DNA from: Cytobacillus massiliigabonensis
GTDB lineage: Bacteria; Bacillota; Bacilli; Bacillales; Cytobacillaceae
Direction of reading: 5' to 3'
DNA length: 64,000 nucleotides
Assembly (NCBI RefSeq): GCF_900199725.1
Contig: NZ_LT904904.1
Span: forward strand, 1,195,377 to 1,259,376
In this document: piece by piece, positions 1-10,146 of the stretch
How the letters are laid out: every line of letters begins with the position of its first letter
How positions within the stretch are numbered: the first letter of the stretch is position 1
Position numbers and translations under genes: made by a program
The notes under the pieces: model-generated
What the model was told of the DNA's origin: nothing
The model's input: the letters and a program-made list of their open reading frames with translations, nothing else
Database searches by the model: none

Positions 1-2
1 GT

Positions 3-680
3 TATGGTTACCGTCGGATTACATTAGAATTACGCAACAGAGGGTATGTAATCAATCATAAAACGATCCGACGTCTAATGAATGAGCTGGGATTAAAATG
101 TCTCGTTCGAATGAAAAAATATCGGTCATACCGAGGACAAGTAGGCAAAACTACAGCTAATATATTAGAACGGGATTTTCATGCATCTAAGCCTAACAAG
201 AAGTGGGTGACGGATGTGACAGAATTCCACCTGCATGGGGAAAAGCTATATTTATCGCCCATTCTCGACTTATATAATGGTGAGATAATAGCTTATAATA
301 TAGAGCAACGCCCTGTATATCCACTTGTTTCTAAAATGTTGGACAAGGCCATTGAGCGATTAAACGAGGGAGAAACCCCCATCCTCCATTCTGATCAAGG
401 CTGGCATTATCAGATGAAGCAGTATCAATTTGCATTAAAAAAACATGGTATCATTCAAAGTATGTCCCGTAAGGGGAACTGCTTGGATAACGCAGTCATG
501 GAGAACTTCTTTGGCTTATTAAAGTCTGAATTGCTTTATTTGAAGAAATTCGAGAGTGTGGAGCATTTTAAAATAGAGTTAGAAAAATACATTCACTATT
601 ATAACCACAAACGGATTAAGGCAAAGTTAAAAGGCATGAGTCCAGTGCAATACCGAACTCATGCCCAAGTAGCTGTCTAA
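3..680 (+). CDS. IS3-family transposase OrfB, 5' end outside window
   Basis: This is the C-terminal part of a DDE transposase of the IS3 family (IS150-like), which cuts and joins IS ends. The frame stays open to the window edge, reading [15 protein letters not shown], a helix-turn-helix typical of the region before the catalytic core. The DDE triad is visible as [14 protein letters not shown] and [10 protein letters not shown], in the expected order and spacing. A likely right terminal repeat follows at 687-711. OrfA and the left end lie outside the window, so intactness cannot be judged. The family call is firm; the subgroup is inferred. Confidence 0.93.
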   Translation, partial: YGYRRITLELRNRGYVINHKTIRRLMNELGLKCLVRMKKYRSYRGQVGKTTANILERDFHASKPNKKWVTDVTEFHLHGEKLYLSPILDLYNGEIIAYNIEQRPVYPLVSKMLDKAIERLNEGETPILHSDQGWHYQMKQYQFALKKHGIIQSMSRKGNCLDNAVMENFFGLLKSELLYLKKFESVEHFKIELEKYIHYYNHKRIKAKLKGMSPVQYRTHAQVAV

Positions 681-686
681 ACCCCA

Positions 687-711
687 TGTCTAACTTTTTG
701 GGTTCAGTTCA
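687..711 (+). repeat. Probable right terminal inverted repeat of the IS3-family element
   Basis: The stretch begins TGTCTAACTTTTTGGG and ends TTCA, directly after the transposase stop. IS3-family elements end 5'-TG...CA-3'. The left end is not in the window, so the pairing and any target duplication cannot be checked. Confidence 0.55.
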
Positions 712-726
712 AAAAGGTCCTTTTTT

Positions 727-875
727 ATATGTCTAGCGTCAGCGCCTATCGCCTATCAAACTTCAGGTCCCCTCCCTACGATAAGTCGGCATCAACTCGC
801 TTCTCTCATTGGGTCTTTTATATCTCAGTCACGGTCCTTCCAGTTTAGACGGCTATGAACAAGGCGCTTATGCTA
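727..875. repeat. Intergenic hairpin-like repeat between IS end and acuC
   Basis: This stretch without a gene starts TGTCTAGCGTCAGCGCC and ends near AACAAGGCGCTTATGC. The terminal GCGCCT and AAGGCGC can pair. The ends resemble those of the repeats at 47328-47450 and 55216-55332, but the middle is different, so it is a variant or a separate family with shared ends. Confidence 0.45.
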
Positions 876-878
876 TTC

Positions 879-2051
879 TTATATCGATTCTGTTTTTTTC
901 TGATTCCTGATTGGGTATAGTGCTTTTTCTAATGTTTGTTTATTTTTTTCGGTTATTTCTAATTTGCGGGGGATTGGCTTGTACATATCTTCCGGATCAT
1001 CCCAGCTTCCAGGAAGAGGGATAGGAGATTGATCCTTCCAATCATTAATCCATTGTGGCGGTAAACTGCCATAACAATTCGAGTTTTCAGTCATTTCTAA
1101 CCAAATTAGCGCCCATGCCCGTGGTACGACACGCCAGATGTCATAGCCCCCGCCTCCGACAGCTATCCATTTTCCATCACAATACTGATGAGCAATTTCG
1201 TGTGCAAGCTTTGGAATTTCACGATATATGTTCATAGTTGCAGATAAATGTGTCAGAGGGTCATGAAAATGGGAATCAGCTCCGTTTTGAGTAAGGATGA
1301 CATCTGGTTTGAAAAATTCAGCTACTTCCCTAATAGATGTGCGATATACATCAAGCCAAGATTCATCTTCGGTAAACGCGTCCAGCGGGATATTAAAAGA
1401 ATATCCGTATCCTTTTCCCTGGCCTCTTTCATTTACATTTCCGGTCCCAGGAAATAAATATCTGCCCGTTTCATGGATGGAAAGTGTACAAACATTCGGA
1501 TCATCGTAGAAGGACCACTGGACACCATCTCCATGATGGGCATCTGTATCGATATAGAGCACTCTTGCTTTATATTTTTCTTGAATATACTTAATAGCAA
1601 CCGAGCTGTCATTATACACACAAAAGCCAGATGCCTTCCCTCGAAAGCCATGGTGCAGTCCTCCTCCTAAATGAAGGGCATGTCTTGCTTGCCCGCTCAT
1701 GACCAAGTCAACTGCCGTTAATGTTCCACCTACGAGTAATGAACTAGCTTCATGCATATTTGGAAAAATGGGAACATCTTCTGTACCAAGTCCATAATTA
1801 TCTGCTTGTTCGGAAGACAGCTGTCCGCTTCCTGCGAGCTTGACAGCATCTACATATCTAGGATCATGAATTAATTGCAGCTCGTCATCTGTTGCAGGAC
1901 GCGGAAGAACAAGCTGATCGTCCCGAATCGCATGCAAATGTTGAAGCAAATCAAGTGTTAATTTGATTCTTATTTGATTAAAAGGATGATTTGTATTGAA
2001 TCTGTAGCTCAGCAAATCCTCTGAATAAATAAAAACTGAATCCTGTATCAT
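879..2051 (-). CDS. acuC: Acetoin utilization deacetylase AcuC
   Basis: This is a zinc-dependent, histone-deacetylase-like protein deacetylase. In B. subtilis AcuC removes the acetyl group that AcuA places on acetyl-CoA synthetase, reactivating it. Family motifs are visible: HLGGGLHHG near residues 128-135, YIDTDAHHGDG near 165-175 (metal-binding Asp and His) and QNGADSHFHDP. The ATG at 2051 overlaps the acuB stop as ATGA and gives 390 residues beginning MIQDSVFIY, like B. subtilis AcuC. An in-frame start further upstream would lie inside acuB. It is the last gene of acuA-acuB-acuC. Confidence 0.95.
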   Translation of the reverse strand: MIQDSVFIYSEDLLSYRFNTNHPFNQIRIKLTLDLLQHLHAIRDDQLVLPRPATDDELQLIHDPRYVDAVKLAGSGQLSSEQADNYGLGTEDVPIFPNMHEASSLLVGGTLTAVDLVMSGQARHALHLGGGLHHGFRGKASGFCVYNDSSVAIKYIQEKYKARVLYIDTDAHHGDGVQWSFYDDPNVCTLSIHETGRYLFPGTGNVNERGQGKGYGYSFNIPLDAFTEDESWLDVYRTSIREVAEFFKPDVILTQNGADSHFHDPLTHLSATMNIYREIPKLAHEIAHQYCDGKWIAVGGGGYDIWRVVPRAWALIWLEMTENSNCYGSLPPQWINDWKDQSPIPLPGSWDDPEDMYKPIPRKLEITEKNKQTLEKALYPIRNQKKTESI

Positions 2052-2695
2052 GATGACATCCCTGGATAATTGGGCCATAGAACTTGAAGACCTGCATTTT
2101 TTAAATCCTCTATCAATGAAAGAGGGTTCATTGTTTGTAGTCTTATAACAATTATTTTATATTTTTCATCACTTTTATCAGGGTAGACGAGGACACTTTG
2201 AATATTTGCCTTTTTATTTCTAATTACAGTTGAAATTTCATGGAGCATTCCTGTTTTGTTTGGGACCCGTACTTCAATTTGAGATCCTGGCTGGTGTGCT
2301 CCAGTCAATTCAACTAACGTTCGAAGCAAATCTGTTTCTGTTACTATCCCAATTAATTTTTTATTGTTTATTATAGGCAGGCAGCCAATTCGATGCTCAT
2401 ATAAAATAGCTGAGATTTCTTCAACAAAGTCAAGCGGGTGTCCAGTAATTACATCAGTTTTCATGATCATTTTCAGTGGATTTTGCAATCCGGCTTTAAA
2501 CTTCTCTGTTTCAAATATGGATGGTGTAGCATCACGAATATCTCTATCTGTTACTAGTCCAACTAAATGCTGTTCATTATTAATAATTGGAAGATGCCGA
2601 ATTTTCCTCTCGTCCATTAATCGAATAGCATCTGCTATACTATCATTCTCAAATAACGCAACAACGTCCTTCTTCATAATTTCTTCAACAATCAC
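2048..2695 (-). CDS. acuB: AcuB, paired CBS domains plus ACT domain
   Basis: AcuB is the middle protein of the acetoin/acetate utilization operon; its biochemical role is not settled. Two CBS repeats fill residues 1-135 (first begins IVEEIMKKDVV; both show HLPIIN or CLPIIN-type strands and TDRD/TETD ends), and an ACT-like ligand-binding domain follows (PNKTGMLHEISTVI). CBS pairs usually bind adenine nucleotides, so energy sensing is a reasonable inference. The start is GTG at 2695, with GGAGGGG about 9 bases upstream. It overlaps acuC by 4 bases. Confidence 0.93.
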   Translation of the reverse strand: MIVEEIMKKDVVALFENDSIADAIRLMDERKIRHLPIINNEQHLVGLVTDRDIRDATPSIFETEKFKAGLQNPLKMIMKTDVITGHPLDFVEEISAILYEHRIGCLPIINNKKLIGIVTETDLLRTLVELTGAHQPGSQIEVRVPNKTGMLHEISTVIRNKKANIQSVLVYPDKSDEKYKIIVIRLQTMNPLSLIEDLKNAGLQVLWPNYPGMSS

Positions 2696-2728
2696 TTACA
2701 GCCCCTCCATTCTAAAATGATTGTAAAT

Positions 2729-3361
2729 CTAGTACATAAATCGATTCATAAAACGGAGACGGTCAAATTGCTGAACAGAATCTAAATCGACTCTTTTGCC
2801 GATTCTCGCCATTAAACAGTTGGCAGGATGCGAACTGATTTCTGGATCATCTGTTGCATACCAGACAAGACCGCCAGCATTCATCATCTTCTCCATTATT
2901 TTTCGGTATTCCCATACATTCAGCCCTGTTCCTTTTAGGTCCCAGTGCCAATAGTATTCAGTAGTGATGGTAATATAGTCTTCCATTGCGTCATCCATCA
3001 TGGAAACCCGCAACAAATTTTTACCAGTTCCAGATCCTCTGAATTCAGGAATTACTTCAATTGCTCCTAGTTCAATTAAATTTTCCATTTTCCCTTCAGA
3101 CCATCTTTCCAGTGGATCAGGGTAAACATAAGTAACATAACCCACAATCGTATCTCTGCTTCGGGCAATAATAATTCTTCCCTCAGGAAGACCTGCAATT
3201 TCGATAAGTGCCTTTTTTTGCTGTTCTGATGGACGAAAGGCTGTTAAATCTTTATGGAACTCATATCCCATTAATTTCTCAGGTGTGATAGGGCCTTCGA
3301 TAAGCACTGGTCCCCTTGGAGTCTTAATTTCTTTCGCATTATACGTTTTTCGATGTTCCAT
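2729..3361 (-). CDS. acuA: Protein acetyltransferase AcuA (GNAT)
   Basis: This GNAT-family enzyme acetylates the catalytic lysine of acetyl-CoA synthetase and switches it off when acetyl-CoA is plentiful. At 210 residues it has the usual AcuA size; the acetyl-CoA-binding segment appears as VIPEFRGSGTGKNLL (Arg/Gly-x-x-Gly-x-Gly/Ala pattern) near residue 105. AGGCGGTG lies before the ATG. It is the first gene of acuABC and is divergent from its substrate gene acsA, whose product carries the target lysine. A cre site in the shared promoter region suggests CcpA repression of the operon. Confidence 0.93.
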   Translation of the reverse strand: MEHRKTYNAKEIKTPRGPVLIEGPITPEKLMGYEFHKDLTAFRPSEQQKKALIEIAGLPEGRIIIARSRDTIVGYVTYVYPDPLERWSEGKMENLIELGAIEVIPEFRGSGTGKNLLRVSMMDDAMEDYITITTEYYWHWDLKGTGLNVWEYRKIMEKMMNAGGLVWYATDDPEISSHPANCLMARIGKRVDLDSVQQFDRLRFMNRFMY

Positions 3362-3420
3362 TTATACACCGCCTATAAATAAGATTAAGAGTAATTCTAT
3401 TATACATAATAACTTGCAAT

Positions 3421-3434
3421 TTTAAGCGCTTTCA
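3421..3434 (-). promoter_or_regulatory. cre (CcpA site) in acuA-acsA intergenic region
   Basis: The minus strand reads TGAAAGCGCTTAAA, 13 of 14 bases of the cre pattern TGWNANCGNTNWCA. B. subtilis acsA and acuABC are both known to be repressed by CcpA. The site lies about 60 bases upstream of acuA and roughly 90 bases upstream of the acsA -35, so it more likely controls acuABC directly. Confidence 0.75.
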
Positions 3435-3526
3435 AATGATTTTCCATCGTATTCGATTTTTTTTGTGACAATTATGGATCCATTCTACTAAGTTAACAAA
3501 AAATTAGCGAGAGAATATTTTTAAAA

Positions 3527-3555
3527 TTGAGAATTGATTGAACTTATACTATAAT
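3527..3555 (+). promoter_or_regulatory. Promoter of acsA
   Basis: TTGAGA (3527-3532), a 17-base spacer and TATAAT (3550-3555) make a good SigA promoter. It leaves a leader of about 100 bases before the acsA ATG; the leader holds an inverted repeat (ATGTAAG at 3572, CTTACAT at 3608). Confidence 0.75.
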
Positions 3556-3664
3556 AGTAAACAATTAAGAAATGTAAGTGCGCCCTGCTTACTCTTGAAT
3601 AAACTTTCTTACATAGGGAATGGGAAGGGCTGAAGTTATTTTTATTCAAAGGGGGATTTTTTTT

Positions 3665-5383
3665 ATGAAAGTGGAAGCGTTGCCAGCAACCAAAGGGGAT
3701 TATAATCTTAAGAATTATGATGATTTGTACGGAAGCTTTGATTGGAAGGATGTCGAGAGAGAATTTTCTTGGAGTGAAACGGGTCTTGTGAACATGGCCT
3801 ATGAGGCAATTGACCGGCATGCAGAAACTTATAGAAAAAATAAGATTGCTCTTTATTTCAGGGATGGCTTAAGAAAAGAAAAATATACGTTTAAAGAAAT
3901 GAAGGAGTTTTCGAATAAAGCAGGAAATGCTTTGAAAGCATATGGAGATGTAGAAAAAGGAGATAGAGTCTTTATTTTCATGCCTCGCTCCCCAGAATTG
4001 TATTTTGCTGCTTTAGGAGCAATAAAGCTTGGCGCCATTGTAGGGCCATTATTTGAAGCGTTCATGGAGGGAGCAGTACGTGATCGGCTAGAGGATAGTG
4101 AAGCAAAGGTTCTTATTACAACGCCAGATCTATTAAAGCGTGTCCCTGTCGATAAGCTTCCAGCACTAAAAACGATTTTCCTAGTAGGAGAAAATATTGT
4201 AGAGGATGGACCATATGTAGATTTTAATAAACGATCTGCAGAAGCAAGCAATAAGCTTTCCATCGAGTGGGTTGAGCGGACAGACGGTCTTATTCTTCAT
4301 TATACTTCTGGCTCCACAGGTAAGCCAAAAGGAGTCCTTCACGTTCATAATGCAATGATTCAGCATTATCAAACAGCCAAATGGGTGCTTGATTTGCAAG
4401 AGGATGATATTTATTGGTGTACTGCCGATCCCGGATGGGTTACAGGTACTTCCTATGGGATGTTTGGTCCATGGTTAGCAGGAGCATCAAATGTAATCAT
4501 TGGAGGAAGATTTAACCCGGAATCATGGTATAAAATGATTGAAGAATATGGTGTTTCGGTCTGGTATAGTGCGCCAACTGCATTTAGAATGCTAATGGGT
4601 GCTGGGGATGAGATTGTTAAGAGATTCGACTTGAGCACTCTTCGCCATGTTGTGAGTGTCGGTGAGCCATTAAATCCAGAAGTTGTTAAATGGGGAATGA
4701 AGGTATTCCATTTAAGAATTCATGATACATGGTGGATGACTGAAACAGGCGGGCTGTTAATCTGTAATTACCCATGTCTGGAAATTAAACCTGGATCGAT
4801 GGGGAAACCAATTCCTGGAGTAGTTGCTGCAATTGTCGATGATCAAGGAAATGAGCTGCCTCCATACCGCATGGGGAACTTAGCCATTAAAAAGGGCTGG
4901 CCAGCGATGATGCATACGATCTGGAATAATAAACAGAAGTATGAATCTTACTTCATGCCTGGTGATTGGTATGTCTCAGGTGATTCTGCCTATATGGATG
5001 AAGCAGGCTATTTCTGGTTCCAGGGACGGGTAGATGATGTTATTATGACCTCGGGTGAGCGGGTAGGTCCATTTGAAGTAGAAAGTAAGCTGCTGGAGCA
5101 TCCAGCTGTTGCTGAGGCAGGCGTCATCGGCAAGCCGGATCCAGTTAGAGGAGAAATTATTAAAGCATTTATCGCATTACTGGATGGCCATGAGCCATCT
5201 GAAGAACTAATAGAAGATATCCGCCAATTTGTGAAAAAAGGGCTTGCAGCCCATGCTGCACCACGTGAAATTGAATTTCGTGACAAACTGCCAAAAACAA
5301 GAAGCGGAAAGATTATGCGCCGAGTATTAAAGGCATGGGAGCTAGATCTTCCGACTGGGGATCTTTCGACAATGGAAGACTAA
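3665..5383 (+). CDS. acsA: Acetyl-CoA synthetase AcsA
   Basis: This AMP-forming enzyme converts acetate, ATP and CoA to acetyl-CoA, letting cells reuse excreted acetate. The phosphate-binding motif TSGSTGKPKG and the C-terminal PKTRSGKIMRR are present. The lysine in SGKIMRR is residue 549 of 572, the same position as the AcuA-acetylated K549 of B. subtilis AcsA. The ATG at 3665 is preceded by AAAGGGGG at 9 bases and gives exactly the B. subtilis length; the upstream in-frame ATG has no comparable ribosome site. The neighbouring divergent acuA and acuC supply acetylation control. Confidence 0.97.
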   Translation: MKVEALPATKGDYNLKNYDDLYGSFDWKDVEREFSWSETGLVNMAYEAIDRHAETYRKNKIALYFRDGLRKEKYTFKEMKEFSNKAGNALKAYGDVEKGDRVFIFMPRSPELYFAALGAIKLGAIVGPLFEAFMEGAVRDRLEDSEAKVLITTPDLLKRVPVDKLPALKTIFLVGENIVEDGPYVDFNKRSAEASNKLSIEWVERTDGLILHYTSGSTGKPKGVLHVHNAMIQHYQTAKWVLDLQEDDIYWCTADPGWVTGTSYGMFGPWLAGASNVIIGGRFNPESWYKMIEEYGVSVWYSAPTAFRMLMGAGDEIVKRFDLSTLRHVVSVGEPLNPEVVKWGMKVFHLRIHDTWWMTETGGLLICNYPCLEIKPGSMGKPIPGVVAAIVDDQGNELPPYRMGNLAIKKGWPAMMHTIWNNKQKYESYFMPGDWYVSGDSAYMDEAGYFWFQGRVDDVIMTSGERVGPFEVESKLLEHPAVAEAGVIGKPDPVRGEIIKAFIALLDGHEPSEELIEDIRQFVKKGLAAHAAPREIEFRDKLPKTRSGKIMRRVLKAWELDLPTGDLSTMED

Positions 5384-5401
5384 TCAATTGAATATATAAG
5401 A

Positions 5402-5440
5402 AGAGAACCGCTACCAAAAAATGGTGCGGTTCTCTTTTAT
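5402..5440. terminator. Bidirectional terminator between acsA and the penicillin-binding protein gene
   Basis: AGAGAACCGC pairs with GCGGTTCTCT, with further ACC/GGT pairing, followed by T-rich sequence. An A-run on the other side serves the convergent minus-strand gene. Confidence 0.85.
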
Positions 5441-5443
5441 TAT

Positions 5444-8380
5444 TCATTTAAAAAACGATTTTTCGTTATTAGGGGGAGGAGGCTCTGTGCCTTCTTCATG
5501 ATCACCATCTTCATCTCCATTACCAGGTGCAGTACCAGAATCGCCAGGATTTTTATTCCCGCCATCACCAGGGGGATCTTTCGGTTTTTCCACTACAGGA
5601 GGTGTAGTTACCTCTTGTTCCTTTTCTGGTGGTTTTCCAAGCTGAATGATATTGGATGGCGGAGATTCTTTCCCTGCAATATCAACTGCAGTTACATAAT
5701 ATTCGCCATTCGCAGCACTAAAGGATAATGAATGTCCAGCGGAAATACTGCTTACTTTCTTTGCTCCGCTTTCTGTCTTTTGATAGACACGATATCCGAT
5801 TACATCTCCTTCAGGGTGTTTGCCCCATGTAATGAGGGAGTCTTTTCCGCTGATGCTAGGTGCACCCGGATTTTTACCATTTTCCGATAGCTTTGACTCT
5901 GCAACAAGGAGATTTCCCCATCTGTCTAATCTAGGTATTAATTTTGTAGTATCCTTTATTGGGATTCCATATTTATCTTCAAAGTAATTTGGACTTAATA
6001 AAACGCCAGAGGATGTGAATTCCTCAGGAGTACTAGCCAATGCCATATAGCGATTTTCTCCTATTTGAACATATCTTCCACTTGCAAAGCTGTCATCAGA
6101 GCTGGAAGGAACAAATTTTGCGTTATACCAATCTGATTCAACGAGACCTGCTCTTGAACAAGCATCTGAAGGAAGAAGACCAGATGCTGCACAATAGGAT
6201 CTGCGAACGATCCCGCCAGGCATTTTGAATTGTTCTTCAGGATCGACAATTCCTGGAGCTACATCGTAAGCGGCGTTCATTAAGTGTGCCCATAAATAAA
6301 TGGTCCGCGGGCTATGATGAATCCCTTTATAACGAAGCTCTAATGCTTTTGGTGTATCATATCCAGTCCAGACGCCAAAGCTAACGTTCGGATTGACAGC
6401 TACAAACCAAGTATCCTTTAAATCCTGACCTGTTCCAGTTTTCCCAGCCCAATCCGAGCTGAATTTCAGTCTGCTCTGTAAAGAATTAGCCGTACCGCTT
6501 TTCACAACATCTCGCATCATATCGATCGTTAACCAAGCGGTTTGAGGGCTAAATACTTCAACTGGTTTTGCTTCATGCTGATAAATAATATTTCCAGAAT
6601 TATCAACAATTTTTTCAATGATATAACTATCAATGAATTTTCCATCATTGGCAAATGTTCCGAAGGCATTTACGTTTTCTTCAACGGTAACTCCATTTGT
6701 TATCCCGCCAAGTGAGAGAGAAGGATTATGATAATCACTTTCAACCACTGATGAGAATCCCATTTTTTCTAAATATTGAGCTGGGCGCTGATCCATAATT
6801 GTTTTATAAGTCAGCATGGCTGGTACGTTATAGGACATTTTTAATGCATGGCGAGCGGACACTAACCCACTATATCGCTTATCATAGTTCGTTGGATACG
6901 GAACACCCGGCTTGGCAGGATTAAGGTACACGGGAACATCAGGTATGACTGTCCCAGGTGCAACAGCGCCAAGCTCCATCGCGGGAGCGTAAACAACTAA
7001 TGGTTTCATTGTCGAGCCGTTCGGTCTTTTTGTAAATGTTGCATGGTTTAGCTGATTTAATTCATAATCTCTTCCTCCAACAAAAGAAAGGATCTTTCCA
7101 GTGCTATTTTCAATCAGGATTGCACCGAGTTGGACAGGTTCAACTACTTTTTTCATTTCTCCAGTTTCTGTATCTTTTACGGTTTCTGTTTTATCAGTGC
7201 CATAGTATTGATAAGTATCTTTAGCCGCTTGCATGGCATCATATATTTCTTTATTTATCGTCGTATGAATTTGATAGCCATTTTGCCTTAAATTTCGGTC
7301 AGCAAGAATTTCGTATTCATTTATTAGTTCACTGTCCTCTTTTAAATCCTGTTCATCATAGCCATCTTTTTTCGCTAAAATAAGGGCCATCACTTCTTTT
7401 GCCCGTTGTTCAATTTCCATCGTTAAATATGGATACTTTTCAATTGAACTCTCAACACGCGGGATGAAATCTTTTGTAATATCATAGGCTATTGCCTCAT
7501 CGTATTGTTTCTGATCGATTTTTCCATCATCAAACATTCTTTTTAAAACTGTTTTCATCCTTGTTAATCCAGGTTCCATTCCTTCAGGAGACTTGAGTTC
7601 TCCACCCTGCGAATATGGTGTATAACCGAATGGGCTTTGTGGAAGACCGGCGATAAAAGCTGCTTGTGGGATATTTAATTCCTTTGCGCTAACGCCAAAT
7701 ATACCTTTAGCTGCAGCTTGAACCCCTGCAATATTTCTTCCCGAAGAGTTTCTGCCGAAAGTTGAAACATTTAAATAAGCTTCTAAAATTTCTTTCTTAT
7801 CAAAGAATTTTTCAAGGCGAAGAGCTAGCAGGATTTCCTTTGCTTTCCGTTCAAAAGATACTTCATTTGTCAGTAATTGATTCTTAATTAATTGCTGTGT
7901 AAGCGTACTTCCGCCAGATTGGACAGCGGAATTTGTAACCTCTTGGAAAATAGCACGCATAATCGCTTTAGGAACGACACCATCATGCTCATAAAAATAT
8001 TCATCTTCCGTTGCAATGACAGCATCGATGATGTGCTGGGAAACATCTTCCAGTTTGACTTCTTCACGCTCTAAATCGGTTCGAAGTTTGCCGAGGTATA
8101 CATTATCGGAAAAATACAGTTCGGATGTTTCTTCATAATTATAAATATCTTTTTTCATGTTATCATAAGGCCGTATTTGCTCGTCCTTTACAAGAGAGGC
8201 AAAATAGCCAGCACCAACACCGCCAGCAAACGCACCCCCAAGTACGATTATGATGATAAATAACAGGACAAGATTCCATGTTACTTGAAAGGTAATGCTC
8301 GCACCCTTCGTCGTTTTTTTATTTGTAAAAATAGAAAGCCATGATTTCAATTTATCCAAAAGGTTCCGGTTTTCTTTCAT
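5444..8380 (-). CDS. Class A penicillin-binding protein (PBP1A family) with fibronectin III-like tail
   Basis: This bifunctional cell-wall enzyme polymerises and cross-links peptidoglycan outside the membrane. It has a short cytoplasmic start, one membrane segment (about 36-60), a GT51 glycosyltransferase domain (catalytic Glu near 125 in TEDEYFYEHDG; GGSTLTQQLIKN) and a transpeptidase domain with SxxK (STMK at 456-459), SYN and KTGTG. Near 815-905 there is a fibronectin III-like module (GYRVYQK, YYVTAVDIAG), then a Pro/Gly/Asp/Glu-rich tail. It lies convergent to acsA and upstream of tyrS in the opposite orientation. Family is firm; which PBP1 paralogue it is cannot be told. Confidence 0.93.
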   Translation of the reverse strand: MKENRNLLDKLKSWLSIFTNKKTTKGASITFQVTWNLVLLFIIIIVLGGAFAGGVGAGYFASLVKDEQIRPYDNMKKDIYNYEETSELYFSDNVYLGKLRTDLEREEVKLEDVSQHIIDAVIATEDEYFYEHDGVVPKAIMRAIFQEVTNSAVQSGGSTLTQQLIKNQLLTNEVSFERKAKEILLALRLEKFFDKKEILEAYLNVSTFGRNSSGRNIAGVQAAAKGIFGVSAKELNIPQAAFIAGLPQSPFGYTPYSQGGELKSPEGMEPGLTRMKTVLKRMFDDGKIDQKQYDEAIAYDITKDFIPRVESSIEKYPYLTMEIEQRAKEVMALILAKKDGYDEQDLKEDSELINEYEILADRNLRQNGYQIHTTINKEIYDAMQAAKDTYQYYGTDKTETVKDTETGEMKKVVEPVQLGAILIENSTGKILSFVGGRDYELNQLNHATFTKRPNGSTMKPLVVYAPAMELGAVAPGTVIPDVPVYLNPAKPGVPYPTNYDKRYSGLVSARHALKMSYNVPAMLTYKTIMDQRPAQYLEKMGFSSVVESDYHNPSLSLGGITNGVTVEENVNAFGTFANDGKFIDSYIIEKIVDNSGNIIYQHEAKPVEVFSPQTAWLTIDMMRDVVKSGTANSLQSRLKFSSDWAGKTGTGQDLKDTWFVAVNPNVSFGVWTGYDTPKALELRYKGIHHSPRTIYLWAHLMNAAYDVAPGIVDPEEQFKMPGGIVRRSYCAASGLLPSDACSRAGLVESDWYNAKFVPSSSDDSFASGRYVQIGENRYMALASTPEEFTSSGVLLSPNYFEDKYGIPIKDTTKLIPRLDRWGNLLVAESKLSENGKNPGAPSISGKDSLITWGKHPEGDVIGYRVYQKTESGAKKVSSISAGHSLSFSAANGEYYVTAVDIAGKESPPSNIIQLGKPPEKEQEVTTPPVVEKPKDPPGDGGNKNPGDSGTAPGNGDEDGDHEEGTEPPPPNNEKSFFK

Positions 8381-8584
8381 TCAATCATCCCCCTAAAATC
8401 ACATACATTATAGCATAAACTGGCATACTATTATCTCAAGGTTCGCTTTTTTTCAGAAATTCCCTTCTTTTTGTTTGTCGAATGAAATGGGTGTTAAGTT
8501 TCACTATTTAAGAAATATTTCGTGGTATTGATGTTGACATTTAATTGTTGAATATGATAAAAATGATGCTATATCCTAAAAAAT

Positions 8585-8840
8585 ATTTAATAAGCATTGA
8601 CGGGACCCAAGTAATGCTTCTATCTCTGTTTCAGAAAGCTGGCGGCTGCTGCGAGCCAGTACATGTAGAAGGATGAATTACCTCCCTGAGCTTTCACTGT
8701 CAATTTACAATTGTAATAGTAGCAGTGAACGGTAATCCGTTATCATGTAAGAGTGGAGGATTTTTTATTTGTCCTCAATTTGGGTGGTACCGCGCAAATA
8801 AATATGCGTCCCTGCATTTGAGCAGGGGCGCTTTTTGTTT
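8585..8840 (+). promoter_or_regulatory. Tyrosine T-box riboswitch of tyrS
   Basis: The T-box sequence GGGTGGTACCGCG is at 8782-8794 and is followed by a terminator hairpin with a T-run (8806-8840). Stem I begins near 8590 with GACGGGA and AGTA elements. The likely tyrosine specifier is TAC at 8679-8681 in GAATTACCT; a second TAC at 8660-8662 fits less well by distance. Uncharged tRNA-Tyr would stabilise the antiterminator and allow tyrS transcription. A TTGACA at 8534 may be part of its promoter, but I could not assign a convincing -10. Confidence 0.9.
8806..8840 (+). terminator. T-box intrinsic terminator before tyrS
   Basis: GCGTCCCTGC pairs with GCAGGGGCGC around ATTTGA and is followed by TTTTTGTTTTT. 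Its 5' arm region competes with the T-box antiterminator. Confidence 0.85.
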
Positions 8841-8872
8841 TTAGGAAAGGTACATGCATATGAAAAATATAA

Positions 8873-10144
<1,272 letters not shown>

Positions 10145-10146
10145 TT

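Noticed and set aside
5008..5286. Long antisense frames inside acsA, and similar ones opposite megL, brnQ and dnaE
   Set aside because: They are shadows of well-conserved genes on the other strand, with no ribosome sites or recognisable domains.
8381..8584. tRNA or small RNA gene between the penicillin-binding protein gene and the T-box
   Set aside because: No cloverleaf or other structured element is visible; the stretch holds only promoter-like sequence such as TTGACA at 8534.
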